DNA of 44,846 nucleotides from Candidatus Hydrogenedentota bacterium (lineage in GTDB: Bacteria > Hydrogenedentota > Hydrogenedentia > Hydrogenedentales > SLHB01). The notes beneath the pieces were generated by a model. It did not search any database. It saw only the letters and a list, made by a program, of their open reading frames with translations, and had not been told where the DNA came from. Shown piece after piece: positions 36,247-44,846 of this stretch (position 1 is its first letter; each line of letters starts with the position of its first letter). The stretch spans positions 1 to 44,846 of the forward strand of contig JACRLJ010000155.1 of assembly GCA_016215105.1 (NCBI GenBank). The letters run 5' to 3'. The position numbers were made by a program, and so were the translations under genes.

Positions 36247-36837
36247 CTACGCCAGCAAATCAAGACGCGGGGCATTCGGGGCAAGAGTCGCCGAGAAGGT
36301 CTGGCCGTTCACTCTGAATGTGGCCTGCGCAGGCTGATTTTCACCGCCTTGAGTCGCCGGGGGCGTTTCGCCGCTGACACGGGCCTGCGCGACGCCTGCG
36401 GTCTGGTCCAGCGCGTTGATGAAATTGCGAACCTGCCGTGCGGCATTGGCCTGGTGCCGGCCCAGTTGGATCGGGGTGGCGGCGAGAGTCGCCTGATTTG
36501 CCGACTGAGACTCGGACGCGCCGGGGGATGTGTTCTTCGCTTCCTCGCGAAAACGCTTGCGCACTTCCTCGAGCGAATCGAACATGGTTCGAGACGCTTC
36601 TACGGTCCTGTCCAGGGCGCGCAGAGCCGCTCCGACCGACGAAATCGTACCTTGACCGAAACCGACTTCGGCAAAATCGGCCTGGTCCCTCTGCCCAAGC
36701 AGCGCCGGACTGTTCCCGGTAGGCGACAATTGTAAGTCTACTGACGCGCTGTTCGAGTCCGCCAACGGTACGGCGGCCACCGGCTGGCGTGGATACGCAG
36801 CAGACGCGGCGCCTATGGAATCAACGCTTAGACCCAT
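36247..36837 (-). CDS. Uncharacterised Ala/Gln-rich protein
   Basis: The product is 196 residues. I do not recognise the family. There is no signal peptide or membrane segment. The first 75 residues are low in structure and rich in Ala, Ser, Pro and Gln; residues about 70-105 can form a charged amphipathic helix ('EASRTMFDSLEEVRKRFREE'); another helix covers about 125-150; the end, 'ATFRVNGQTFSATLAPN', looks like a short beta hairpin. Coding is supported by an upstream near-consensus promoter, sensible codon composition and an open frame filling the gap between convergent and co-directional genes. The Shine-Dalgarno (AGGAC) is weak. The composition recalls secreted or appendage-associated proteins, but that is only an impression. 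Confidence 0.6.
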   Translation of the reverse strand: MGLSVDSIGAASAAYPRQPVAAVPLADSNSASVDLQLSPTGNSPALLGQRDQADFAEVGFGQGTISSVGAALRALDRTVEASRTMFDSLEEVRKRFREEAKNTSPGASESQSANQATLAATPIQLGRHQANAARQVRNFINALDQTAGVAQARVSGETPPATQGGENQPAQATFRVNGQTFSATLAPNAPRLDLLA

Positions 36838-36978
36838 TGCGGTGTCCTAACACAACTGAGCCGCGTTGTTTCGGTGACGACACACCATCCTCGTCATCCC
36901 AGTCAGCGTTTCCGGCGCGGAACATGACCCGTCAAAGTGTCCGGTCTGCCACTTCCGCGCCGTAGCGGCTCTATCGTG

Positions 36979-37008
36979 ATTATCGCACTTTTCCTGGAAA
37001 ACTGTCAA
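36979..37008 (-). promoter_or_regulatory. Candidate sigma-70 promoter for the gene at 36247-36837
   Basis: On the minus strand, TTGACA (37003-37008) and GATAAT (36979-36984, 5 of 6 to consensus) are separated by 18 bases. The predicted start of transcription lies about 135 bases before the ATG at 36837. Confidence 0.55.
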
Positions 37009-37246
37009 GTTCCGCATACTATTTTGGAGCGAAATTGAGCCATGGTTAGGGCGCGGCTCTGGGATCTTATTCCGTCCTGTCATGGTGGATTGCGGACGCG
37101 CTCTAAGGCGGGGGCATCGACCGGGACGAAACGGGACGCGTCACGCGCCGTAGCTAGAGGGGCCGCTCGCGAACCCGTTGAATCCTCCAGGCGAGCAGGG
37201 TCCAACGCGCATCGCTATATGGCGCAATACGTTACACGCAAGCCAA

Positions 37247-37261
37247 GGGTCCAAGGGACCC
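37247..37261 (-). terminator. Weak hairpin after tyrS
   Basis: GGGTCC (37247-37252) pairs with GGACCC (37256-37261), 25 bases past the tyrS stop. The stem is short and not followed by a T-run in the minus direction, so termination is uncertain. Confidence 0.3.
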
Positions 37262-37285
37262 GGTTTGCCACGAGTGCGCCTTAGG

Positions 37286-38566
37286 CTAAGAAGTGACGAA
37301 CTTCAAGACGTGGTAGCTCTTCTTGCCTTTGCGGACGACGGCGATCCGTTCGGTCGTGAGCGCCTTTTCGGTGAGCGGCGCCGCATCGCTTTCGACGCGC
37401 TCATTGTTGATGTACAGGCCGCCGCTTTGCACAAGACGCTTGACTTCGCCCTTGCTCGCGAACACACCGCATTCCACCAGGACTTCGGCAAGCGAGCGGC
37501 CTGCTCCCAGGGTGGCGCGGGGCAGTTCACTCGAGGGGGCCTCACTGAAGACGTCTTCAAGGGTGGCATCGTCCAGACCGGCCAATTCACCGCCGAACAG
37601 GGCTTGCGAAGCGCGAATGGCGTTTCGTAGCGCATCTTCGCCGTGGACCATACGGGTGACCTCTTCGGCGAGACGTCGTTGCGCGGACCGTTTTTCGGGC
37701 CGCTCGGTGACTTCGCATTCGAGGGCCCCGATCTCCTCCTGCCCTAGGAAGGTGAAGAGCTTCAGGAAACGAGGTGTCTCGGCGTCGGCTTGGTTAATCC
37801 AGAATTGGTAGAACTTATAGGGCGAGGTGTACTCCGCGCTGAGCCATACATTTCCGGTTTCACTCTTGCCGAATTTCGAGCCGTCGGCCTTGGTGATGAG
37901 CGGCATCGTTAGGCCGAACGTCGACGCGCCGTCCCGCAAGCGCCGGGTGAGATCCATACCCGCGACGATGTTGCCCCACTGGTCGCTGCCGCCGATCTGG
38001 AGGCGGCAGCCGTGAGTGTCGTACAGGTGGAGGAAGTCGTAGGCCTGCAGCAGGCTGTAGGTGAACTCGGTGAAGGAAATGCCATGATCGCGGTCGTTCA
38101 GCCTCACTTTGACAGAGTCTTTGGCGAGCATGACGTTGACGGAGAAGTGTTTTCCGATGTCGCGCAAAAAATCCACCAAGGTCAGGGAGCATAGCCAGTC
38201 GGCGTTATTGACCAGGGCCGCGGCGTTGGGACCGGTGAAGTCGATGAATCGTTCGAGTTGCTTGCGTTGGCCGGCGACATTGGCCTGTGCGCGATCCTTG
38301 GTGAGCAGGGGGCGTTCAGCGGCTTTGAAACTCGGATCGCCAATCAAGCCGGTGGCGCCGCCCAAGAGCGCAATGGGTTTATGTCCCGCCCGTTGGAAAC
38401 GCATCAGCCCCATAATGGGCAGGAGGCTTCCAATGTGGAAGCTGTCGGCCGTCGGGTCAAACCCGCTGTACAGCGTGAAGCGTTCTTTTTCGAGTAAGGA
38501 CGGAAGTTCGTTGTCGGTAATCTGGGTGACGTAGCCCCGCCACGATAATTCTTCAAAAAGCGTCAT
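37286..38566 (-). CDS. tyrS: Tyrosyl-tRNA synthetase
   Basis: The product is 426 residues, the usual length of bacterial TyrRS (about 420). Charges tRNA-Tyr with tyrosine using ATP, in the cytoplasm. The class I signature HIGS is at 44-47 after 'TLYSGFDPTADSF'; the tyrosine-binding region has 'GGSDQWGNIVAG'; the second signature is KFGKS at about 232-236; the C-terminal S4 RNA-binding domain (about 355-415) has 'RLVQSGGLYINNERV'. ATG 38566 is chosen because the family begins near 'MTLFEELSWRG'; an open frame 14 codons longer exists. The ribosome-binding site (GGAG about 13 bases upstream) is poorly spaced. No T-box leader was seen. Confidence 0.95.
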   Translation of the reverse strand: MTLFEELSWRGYVTQITDNELPSLLEKERFTLYSGFDPTADSFHIGSLLPIMGLMRFQRAGHKPIALLGGATGLIGDPSFKAAERPLLTKDRAQANVAGQRKQLERFIDFTGPNAAALVNNADWLCSLTLVDFLRDIGKHFSVNVMLAKDSVKVRLNDRDHGISFTEFTYSLLQAYDFLHLYDTHGCRLQIGGSDQWGNIVAGMDLTRRLRDGASTFGLTMPLITKADGSKFGKSETGNVWLSAEYTSPYKFYQFWINQADAETPRFLKLFTFLGQEEIGALECEVTERPEKRSAQRRLAEEVTRMVHGEDALRNAIRASQALFGGELAGLDDATLEDVFSEAPSSELPRATLGAGRSLAEVLVECGVFASKGEVKRLVQSGGLYINNERVESDAAPLTEKALTTERIAVVRKGKKSYHVLKFVTS

Positions 38567-38713
38567 AGCCGCGATAACTCCGATTTGTTGGGGCGTCCGC
38601 ACAGACAATGATGCGGGGGGACGTCCGGAAAATTGGTGAATTTCAGGCTGGAAACAGCACGAGAGACTCCAACGCTGAACGACGAACCGGGGAGGAGCTC
38701 AGGCATACCTGCG

Positions 38714-38737
38714 GCAGGCGCGCCGTAGAGCGCCTGC
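38714..38737. repeat. 8-bp GC-rich palindrome
   Basis: GCAGGCGC (38714-38721) and GCGCCTGC (38730-38737) pair around an 8-base loop, about 150 bases upstream of tyrS. It resembles the other intergenic palindromes of the window. Confidence 0.45.
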
Positions 38738-38920
38738 GGAATTCCCTCGCAACGTGAGTATGCGCCTGATCATAGCGTCACTCTATCAGACACCGGCAAG
38801 CCCAATCAAGGCGCCGGATGCGCATGCGCGCCGTGTAGTGTAGTGGAGCGTATCAGCATCGGGTCAGCGAAGATCGTTCTTGGACCGCACTCGGCCTTGA
38901 TGCTGTGGCATGCGGATTAT

Positions 38921-38949
38921 TTGACAATGCGGAGTTGTTTCCTTACTAT
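38921..38949 (+). promoter_or_regulatory. Sigma-70 promoter candidate for gltBD
   Basis: TTGACA at 38921-38926, a 17-base spacer and TACTAT at 38944-38949 (4 of 6 to TATAAT). The consensus -35 and ideal spacing make this one of the best promoters in the window. Transcription would begin near 38956, about 220 bases before the gltB start. Confidence 0.6.
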
Positions 38950-39174
38950 CTTTACGCACAAGATTACAGTGTGACGTTGCATTCGGGCGGGGAATGCATC
39001 CAACACGCCACCCTCTCCCTTTCTGGGCCGGGTAATCCCTATTCTGCTCTTGGCCCACTCGGACTCGGGCGCTGGAAGGGTATAGCTGTACAAGAACAGT
39101 TAAATAATCGCGGGGTTGTGGCGGCGCTACAACCCTAAGACGCCGATGGATTCAATGAGAAAGGTATTCAGACG

Positions 39175-42100
39175 TTGAGAAACTTTATCTCTCCAGACGG
39201 TCTCTACGAGCCGAGCACGGAGCATGACGCGTGCGGAGTAGGGTTCGTTGTCCGGCTTGATGGCCCGCCGACCCACCGGATTATTCAACAAGGCATCCAG
39301 GTGCTTGAGAACCTTGAGCATCGCGGCGCCTGTGGATGCGATCCGGAGACCGGCGACGGCTGTGGAATTCTCGTTCAGATTCCCCACCGATTCTTCGCGG
39401 AAGAAGCCGAGCAACACGAGTTCGCTCTGCCGAAGCGGGGCGCCTATGGCGTGGGAATGATCTTCCTGCCTTCCGCCACGGACAATCTCAAGACCTGCAT
39501 CGCAATCATCGAGAAGACGATCTCTGACGAAGGTCAGACCGTCTTGGGCTGGCGCAAGGTGCCGCGTGACAGTTCGCAGATCGGCTTCCTTGCCAAGGAG
39601 AGCGAGCCGGACATCCGCCAGGTGTTCATTGGCCGCAGCCCGGACCTCGACGTCGAGGCGTTCGAGCGGAAGTTATACGTCGTGCGCAAGGTGATCGAGC
39701 GGGCGGTGCATGCGTCCGATATTCAGCAGAAGGATATGTTCTACATTCCGAGCATGTCGGCTCGGACCATCGTGTATAAAGGCCTCATGCTCCCCGGCCG
39801 GCTGCGAGCATACTATCCCGATCTCGAGGACCCGCGATTTGAAAGCCGCCTGGCCCTCGCACATCAGCGCTATAGCACGAATACCTTCCCAAAATGGCCA
39901 TTGGCCCACCCATTCCGCTTCATCGCCCACAACGGCGAAATCAATACGCTGCGCGGCAATATCAATATGATGGCGTCACGCGGGACCCACTTGGCCAGTC
40001 CTTTATTTGGCGATGACGTAAAGAAACTTTCGCCGATTCTCCAAGCGGGGTACAGCGACTCGGCCATGCTCGACAACGCGTTTGAGCTGCTGGTGCGCGG
40101 CGGCCGCTCCGTAGAGCACGCGATGATGATGCTCATCCCAGAGCCGTGGAGCGGGCACGAGAGCATGTCCGATGAGAAGAAGGCGTTCTACGAATACCAC
40201 TCCTGCCTCATGGAGCCGTGGGACGGTCCCGCTTCAATCGCGTTTACAGACGGTGTTCGAATTGGCGCAATACTCGATCGGAACGGACTTCGTCCTTCGC
40301 GCTACTGGATCACCAGCGAAAACTTCGTGATCATGTCCTCTGAAGTGGGCGTGCTGGACATTCCCCAGGACAAGATCATCAAGAAGGGCCGCCTTGAACC
40401 AGGCCGCATGTTCTTCATTGATACCGAAGAGCACCGAATTGTGGATGACGCTGAAATCAAGCAGGCGCTGTCGATGCGCCGCCCCTACCGCGCATGGCTG
40501 AACGCGCATCGTGTCAGCTTGCCGGCGACCTGTCCGCCCGTGACTAGAGAGTTCAACGAGGCGCCGCTTCTCGAGCGCCAGCAGGTGTTCGGCTACACGC
40601 AGGAAGATCTTGAAGTCATATTGCTTCCAATGGCCAGGGACGGCAAGGAGCCGGTAGGCTCGATGGGCAACGACGCCCCACTCGCCGTGCTGTCGTCACG
40701 CCCGCAACTCCTTTTCAACTACTTCAAACAACTCTTCGCGCAGGTCACCAACCCCCCGATCGATTCCATTCGCGAAGAGTTGGTGATGTCGCTCGAAACG
40801 ACCACTGGCCCCGACCGCAATCTGCTGGGGGAAACGCCTGAGCACGCTGAACAACTGCACTTGCGCTCCCCAATAATCACCAACGAGCAGTTGGAGTTTA
40901 TCAAGACAATAGACAAGCCGGGACTCAAGGCATCGGTCATTTCGACATTGTTCCCGGTCAAGGATGGGCCAAGCGCGCTCGACAAGGCCCTCGACCGGAT
41001 TTGCTCTGAGGCCTCCGGCGCCATCGCCAAGGGCGCCACGCTGCTAGTCCTGTCCGACCGCGGCGTCAACGACGCGTTCGCCCCGATACCGAGTTTGATG
41101 GCTACGGGCGCGGTTCATGAACATCTCGTACACCAACACATCCGCACCGATTGCGGCCTCATCGTTGAATCGGCGGAACCCCGCGAAGTGATGCATTTCT
41201 GCCTGTTGACCGGTTACGGCGCGGGCGCGGTCAATCCCTATCTCGCGTTTGAGACGATTGACGACCTATGCCGGCGGGAAATCATCGCGGAAGAAACGCC
41301 CGGAAAGGCGCAGAAGAATTTCATCAAGGCCGTGGAAAAAGGCCTGCTCAAGGTGATGTCGAAGGTGGGGTTGGGCACGGCGCTCATCAATCGTTGCTTT
41401 ACGGGCACGGTTTCGCGCGTCGAGGGGATCGGCGTTGAAGACGTGGCGCTCGAGACGCTGCTGCGCCACGAGATCGCGTATCCGCCGCATCCGATTCGCG
41501 CGCGTTCGCTGGATCCAGGCGGACAATACAAGTGGCGGCGCCGGGGCGAGTTTCATATGTACAACCCCGACACGATCGCCAAACTACAGCACGCCACCAA
41601 GACGAATAGCTGGGAGCGCTATAAGGAGTTTGCGGCGATTGTCAACGACCGCAACCGCACGTTTGCGCAATTGCGTGGACTGCTCACGTTTAGACAGGGC
41701 TCGCCCGTTCCCATCGAGGAGGTGGAGCCCGCCAAGGAAATCGTGAAGCGCTTCTGCACCGGGGCAATGTCGTTCGGTTCGCTCAGCGCGGAAGCGCACG
41801 AGAACCTGGCCATCGCGATGAACCGCATTGGCGGGCGCAGCAACACCGGCGAGGGCGGTGAGGATCCCAAGCGTTTCGAGCGCGATCCCAATGGCGACTG
41901 GCGCCGCAGCGCGATCAAGCAGGTGGCGTCGGGAAGGTTTGGCGTAACAAACGAGTACCTGAACAACGCCGACGAGCTTCAAATCAAGATGGCGCAAGGC
42001 GCCAAGCCCGGCGAAGGGGGACAGCTTCCCGCCCACAAAGTTGCGGGAAAGATCGCCGAGGTCCGCTACTCGATGCCTGGTGTGGAGCTCATATCTCCCC

Positions 42101-43659
42101 CGCCCCACCACGATATCTACTCCATCGAGGATCTGGCGCAGCTCATTCACGATCTCAAGAATGCGAATCACACCGCGAACGTTTCCGTCAAACTCGTTTC
42201 CGAGGTCGGAGTCGGCACCATCGCGGCAGGCGTAGCGAAAGGCAAGTCCGACCTGGTTCTGATCAGCGGGCACGAAGGCGGAACGGGCGCATCGCCGCTC
42301 ACGTCGATCAAACACGCCGGACTGCCCTGGGAACTCGGGTTGGCGGAAACGCACCAGGTGCTGGTCGAGAACAACCTTCGCAGCCGAATCATTGTGCAGG
42401 TGGACGGCCAGATAAAGACCGGCCGCGACGTGGCGATTGGCGCCCTGTTGGGAGCCGATGAGTTCGGCTTTGCGACGGCGCCATTGGTGGTATCGGGCTG
42501 TATCATGATGCGCAAATGCCATTTGAATACCTGTCCCGTCGGGATTACGTCACAGGATCCCGAACTGCGAAAGAAGTTTTCCGGAAAGCCGGAACACGTC
42601 GTGAACTATTTCTTCTTCGTAGCGGAGGAATTGCGGGAGATCATGGCGCAGCTTGGCTTCCGCACAGTCAACGAAATGATCGGGCGTAGCGATATGCTCG
42701 AATTCAATCCCTTGCCCACGCACTGGAAGGCGCGCAAACTCGATTTGTCGCGAGTTCTGTACCGGGCCAAACCCTGGGAAGGCGAAACGCTTTACCGGAG
42801 CAAGACGCAGGACCACGGCCTTGACAAGGCGCTCGACCACCAGTTGATCGCGTTGGCCAAGCCGGCGCTTGAAGAGCGGAAGCCTGTTCGCTTTCAGGTT
42901 GCGATACAAAACACGAATCGGACCGTAGGGACGATGCTATCGAGCGCGCTGACGCGCAAATTCAAGCTGGGCATGCATACCGGAAGCCTTCCGGAAGACT
43001 TGATTTGGATGGACTGCAAGGGGTGCGCCGGCCAGAGTTTTGGAGCATTTGCCATCAAGGGCGTGACGTTTAGCGTCGAGGGTGAAACCAACGACTACGT
43101 GGGCAAGGGGCTTTCCGGCGGCAAAATCATCGTATTCCCGCCAAAGGAGAGCACGTTTACGCCGGAAATCAACATCATCATTGGCAACGTGGCGCTATAC
43201 GGCGCGACCTCCGGGGAAGCGTATTTCCGTGGCGTCGCCGGTGAGCGATTCTGCGTGCGGAACAGCGGCGCCTGGGCGGTCGTCGAGGGTGTCGGCGACC
43301 ATGGCTGCGAGTACATGACCGGTGGCCGGGCGCTGATCCTCGGGCGCACCGGCCGCAACTTTGCCGCAGGTATGAGCGGAGGAATCGCCTACGTGTACGA
43401 TCCCGAGGGAACCTTTCCGGGGCACTGTAACCTAGGCAGCGTGGACTTGAAGCCGTTACACGAGAAGAGCCTTCCGGAATTGCGGCGAATGCTGGAGCGG
43501 CACGTCCAATATACACGCAGTACGGTCGCGAAGCGTCTGCTCAGCCGATGGGAGGAGTCGCTCGCCGCGTTTGTACGAGTAATGCCAAGAGATTATGCGC
43601 GCGTGCTGCGTGACCAATCGCAGCGCCCCCTTCAGGAGGTAAGCCATGTCGAAAGATAA
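39175..43659 (+). CDS. gltB: Glutamate synthase (NADPH-type) large subunit
   Basis: The product is 1494 residues. It makes glutamate from glutamine and 2-oxoglutarate, channelling ammonia between sites. The glutaminase (class II amidotransferase) domain begins at Cys20 in 'DACGVGFVV' after an unusually short propeptide that must be removed to free the nucleophile. Then come the central domain, the FMN-binding synthase domain with 'GEGGEDPKRF' and 'SGHEGGTGASPLTSIKHAG', the 3Fe-4S cysteines 1109, 1115 and 1120, and the C-terminal GxGxG beta-helix domain. No in-frame ATG exists near the N-terminus, so TTG 39175 (GAAAGG upstream) is used; the frame upstream is closed by a TAA at 39136. It overlaps gltD by 14 bases. 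Confidence 0.95.
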   Translation: MRNFISPDGLYEPSTEHDACGVGFVVRLDGPPTHRIIQQGIQVLENLEHRGACGCDPETGDGCGILVQIPHRFFAEEAEQHEFALPKRGAYGVGMIFLPSATDNLKTCIAIIEKTISDEGQTVLGWRKVPRDSSQIGFLAKESEPDIRQVFIGRSPDLDVEAFERKLYVVRKVIERAVHASDIQQKDMFYIPSMSARTIVYKGLMLPGRLRAYYPDLEDPRFESRLALAHQRYSTNTFPKWPLAHPFRFIAHNGEINTLRGNINMMASRGTHLASPLFGDDVKKLSPILQAGYSDSAMLDNAFELLVRGGRSVEHAMMMLIPEPWSGHESMSDEKKAFYEYHSCLMEPWDGPASIAFTDGVRIGAILDRNGLRPSRYWITSENFVIMSSEVGVLDIPQDKIIKKGRLEPGRMFFIDTEEHRIVDDAEIKQALSMRRPYRAWLNAHRVSLPATCPPVTREFNEAPLLERQQVFGYTQEDLEVILLPMARDGKEPVGSMGNDAPLAVLSSRPQLLFNYFKQLFAQVTNPPIDSIREELVMSLETTTGPDRNLLGETPEHAEQLHLRSPIITNEQLEFIKTIDKPGLKASVISTLFPVKDGPSALDKALDRICSEASGAIAKGATLLVLSDRGVNDAFAPIPSLMATGAVHEHLVHQHIRTDCGLIVESAEPREVMHFCLLTGYGAGAVNPYLAFETIDDLCRREIIAEETPGKAQKNFIKAVEKGLLKVMSKVGLGTALINRCFTGTVSRVEGIGVEDVALETLLRHEIAYPPHPIRARSLDPGGQYKWRRRGEFHMYNPDTIAKLQHATKTNSWERYKEFAAIVNDRNRTFAQLRGLLTFRQGSPVPIEEVEPAKEIVKRFCTGAMSFGSLSAEAHENLAIAMNRIGGRSNTGEGGEDPKRFERDPNGDWRRSAIKQVASGRFGVTNEYLNNADELQIKMAQGAKPGEGGQLPAHKVAGKIAEVRYSMPGVELISPPPHHDIYSIEDLAQLIHDLKNANHTANVSVKLVSEVGVGTIAAGVAKGKSDLVLISGHEGGTGASPLTSIKHAGLPWELGLAETHQVLVENNLRSRIIVQVDGQIKTGRDVAIGALLGADEFGFATAPLVVSGCIMMRKCHLNTCPVGITSQDPELRKKFSGKPEHVVNYFFFVAEELREIMAQLGFRTVNEMIGRSDMLEFNPLPTHWKARKLDLSRVLYRAKPWEGETLYRSKTQDHGLDKALDHQLIALAKPALEERKPVRFQVAIQNTNRTVGTMLSSALTRKFKLGMHTGSLPEDLIWMDCKGCAGQSFGAFAIKGVTFSVEGETNDYVGKGLSGGKIIVFPPKESTFTPEINIIIGNVALYGATSGEAYFRGVAGERFCVRNSGAWAVVEGVGDHGCEYMTGGRALILGRTGRNFAAGMSGGIAYVYDPEGTFPGHCNLGSVDLKPLHEKSLPELRRMLERHVQYTRSTVAKRLLSRWEESLAAFVRVMPRDYARVLRDQSQRPLQEVSHVER

Positions 43660-44846
43660 CAACAGGCCGCCGAAAGAACGGGGCTTCTTGACCTATACAC
43701 GCGAGACCCCTCCGTATGCGCCCCCGGCGGATCGGTTGAAACACTACGGCGAGTTTCTCACTCAGTGGGAGCCCGAGAAGACTCGGAAGCAAGGCTACCG
43801 TTGCATGAATTGCGGCGTACCCTTCTGCATGAGCGGATGTCCTTTGGGCAACATCATTCCCGATTTCAACGATCTGGTGAAAGATAACAAATGGCGCCAG
43901 GCTCTGGACGTCTTGCAGTCTACCAATAACTTCCCCGAGTTCACGGGGCGGGTATGTCCAGCCCCGTGCGAACAGGCGTGTGTGCTTGGAATCACGGAGC
44001 CGCCCGTCGCGATCGAGTTTATCGAACGGGAGATTGCGGACCGCGCGTGGGCAGAGGGATGGATTGTCCCGCAACCACCGGCGGTGCGCACCGGAAAGCG
44101 AATCGCAATTGTGGGTTCCGGCCCTTCCGGTCTCGCCGCGGCCCAACAGCTAAACCGCGCCGGTCATACGGTAACCGTATTTGAGCGCGCGGACGAACCC
44201 GGCGGCCTGCTCCGCTTTGGTATTCCCGACTTCAAGCTCCCGAAGAAGTATGTCGAGCGGCGTGTACAGCAAATCCGCGAGGAGGGTGTCGAATTTCGTT
44301 GTAGCGTGTCAGTGGGTAAAGACATTTCCGCCATTGACCTATTGGATTTCGACGCTGTCGTGTTGACCGTTGGTTCGACGAAGGCGCGAGACATCGAAAT
44401 TCCGGGCCGGGACCTCTCGGGAATCCACTTTGCGATGGAGTTTCTTCCTCAACAGAACCGCCGGGTCTCGGGAAAGCCAATTGTCGGGCCGGAGATTACC
44501 GCAAAAGGCAAGAATGTGGTCATTCTTGGAGGCGGAGACACTGGTTCGGACTGTCACGGAACCAGCCTGCGTCAGGGCGCCAAGAACGTGTACAGCTTCG
44601 AGCTGCTGCCGAAACCCCCTGATGAGCGAAATGACTCCATGCTCTGGCCCCTGTATCCGTTCATCATGAGAACACGGACATCGTCCAGTCATGAAGAAGG
44701 CGGGGTGCGCGACTGGAGTATCTCTTCCAAGTCGTTCTCAGGAGAGAATGGGGCGGTCAAACGTCTGCATGCGGCCCGTCTCGAGTGGAGCGACCCCGAC
44801 ACCACGGGACGGCGCTCGATGAAGGAAATCCCTGGGAGCGAGTTTA
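43646..44846 (+). CDS. gltD: Glutamate synthase small subunit, partial at window edge
   Basis: About 400 residues are visible; the gene continues past the window. ATG 43646 has a perfect AGGAGGT (43634-43640) inside the end of gltB, and the 14-base overlap implies translational coupling. The N-terminal 4Fe-4S region has 'CMNCGVPFCMSGCP' and 'CPAPCEQAC'. The FAD-binding motif is 'IVGSGPSGLAAAQQL' and the NADPH-binding motif 'VVILGGGDTGSDC'. The subunit oxidises NADPH and passes electrons through FAD and the iron-sulfur clusters to GltB. It matches GltD over the whole visible length, with no missing key residue. Confidence 0.95.
   Translation, partial: MSKDNNRPPKERGFLTYTRETPPYAPPADRLKHYGEFLTQWEPEKTRKQGYRCMNCGVPFCMSGCPLGNIIPDFNDLVKDNKWRQALDVLQSTNNFPEFTGRVCPAPCEQACVLGITEPPVAIEFIEREIADRAWAEGWIVPQPPAVRTGKRIAIVGSGPSGLAAAQQLNRAGHTVTVFERADEPGGLLRFGIPDFKLPKKYVERRVQQIREEGVEFRCSVSVGKDISAIDLLDFDAVVLTVGSTKARDIEIPGRDLSGIHFAMEFLPQQNRRVSGKPIVGPEITAKGKNVVILGGGDTGSDCHGTSLRQGAKNVYSFELLPKPPDERNDSMLWPLYPFIMRTRTSSSHEEGGVRDWSISSKSFSGENGAVKRLHAARLEWSDPDTTGRRSMKEIPGSEF

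Larger units (their letters stand above)
36838..37285. other. Intergenic region between tyrS and the uncharacterised gene
   Basis: These 448 bases contain the minus-strand promoter described separately and a 6-bp stem near the tyrS end (37247-37261). No further gene is supported. Confidence 0.5.
38567..39174. other. Intergenic region between tyrS and gltB
   Basis: These 608 bases separate divergent genes. They contain a GC-rich hairpin near tyrS and a near-consensus gltB promoter. A leader of about 220 bases before gltB has a small stem GCATTC/GAATGC at 38979-38997. No known riboswitch was recognised. Confidence 0.5.

Noticed and set aside
38820-38890. tRNA-like stretch near GTAGTGTAGTGGAGC
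   Set aside because: No acceptor stem, anticodon arm or T-loop GTTCGA could be folded around it.
41584-42522. 312-residue open frame opposite gltB
   Set aside because: Entirely inside the highly conserved synthase domain of gltB, with no ribosome-binding site and no recognisable protein.

Overview
The window is a GC-rich bacterial chromosome segment with long intergenic gaps. It encodes several prepilin-like proteins that end in an 'NHVPGG...MDGHV' (H-X9-DG-like) block, secreted glycoside hydrolases with lectin-like modules, and Gfo/Idh/MocA and zinc-dependent sugar or polyol dehydrogenases. This mix is typical of the PVC superphylum and of Candidatus Hydrogenedentota; I favour the latter, but this is inference from gene style and not from a marker search. 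No rRNA, tRNA, CRISPR array, transposase or phage gene was seen.

Layout. 1-3.8 kb (minus strand): a NodB-type polysaccharide deacetylase cut by the window edge, an NTF2-like lipoprotein with a clear terminator, a YhaM-like OB/HD exoribonuclease and a GT2 glycosyltransferase with TPRs. 4.0-10.5 kb (plus): two zinc-dependent MDR dehydrogenases, a NUDIX hydrolase and an 1121-residue secreted DUF2341/LamG/Fn3/GH127 protein. 10.5-20.7 kb: three paralogous secreted proteins with a GH20b/GH67-like layout (minus), the first a pseudogene, interrupted by a secreted protein with a ConA-like C-terminus (plus). 20.7-32 kb (minus): a broken TMTC-like membrane/TPR gene, then three repeats of a 'prepilin-like gene followed by an ankyrin lipoprotein gene' unit and a fourth prepilin gene with no partner. 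32.3-34.8 kb (minus): a NarL-type response regulator and its histidine kinase. 35.1-38.6 kb: a Gfo/Idh/MocA oxidoreductase, an unrecognised small protein and TyrS. 39.2 kb to the end (plus): gltB and the start of gltD (glutamate synthase).

How it fits together. The 4-21 kb part reads as a carbohydrate-processing region: secreted enzymes cut glycans outside or in the envelope, and dehydrogenases oxidise released sugars. The 22-32 kb part is a locally amplified two-gene module pairing a pseudopilin-like protein with a small ankyrin lipoprotein, with related non-coding leaders. A membrane two-component system lies immediately upstream on the same strand and could control it, although nothing in the sequence proves this.

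The most unusual features are the amplified pilin/ankyrin module, pairwise-conserved leaders before the pilin genes, and a recurring lesion: three genes (the first GH-like copy, the TMTC-like gene and pilin 3) together carry four internal out-of-frame deletions while the sequence on both sides remains well conserved.
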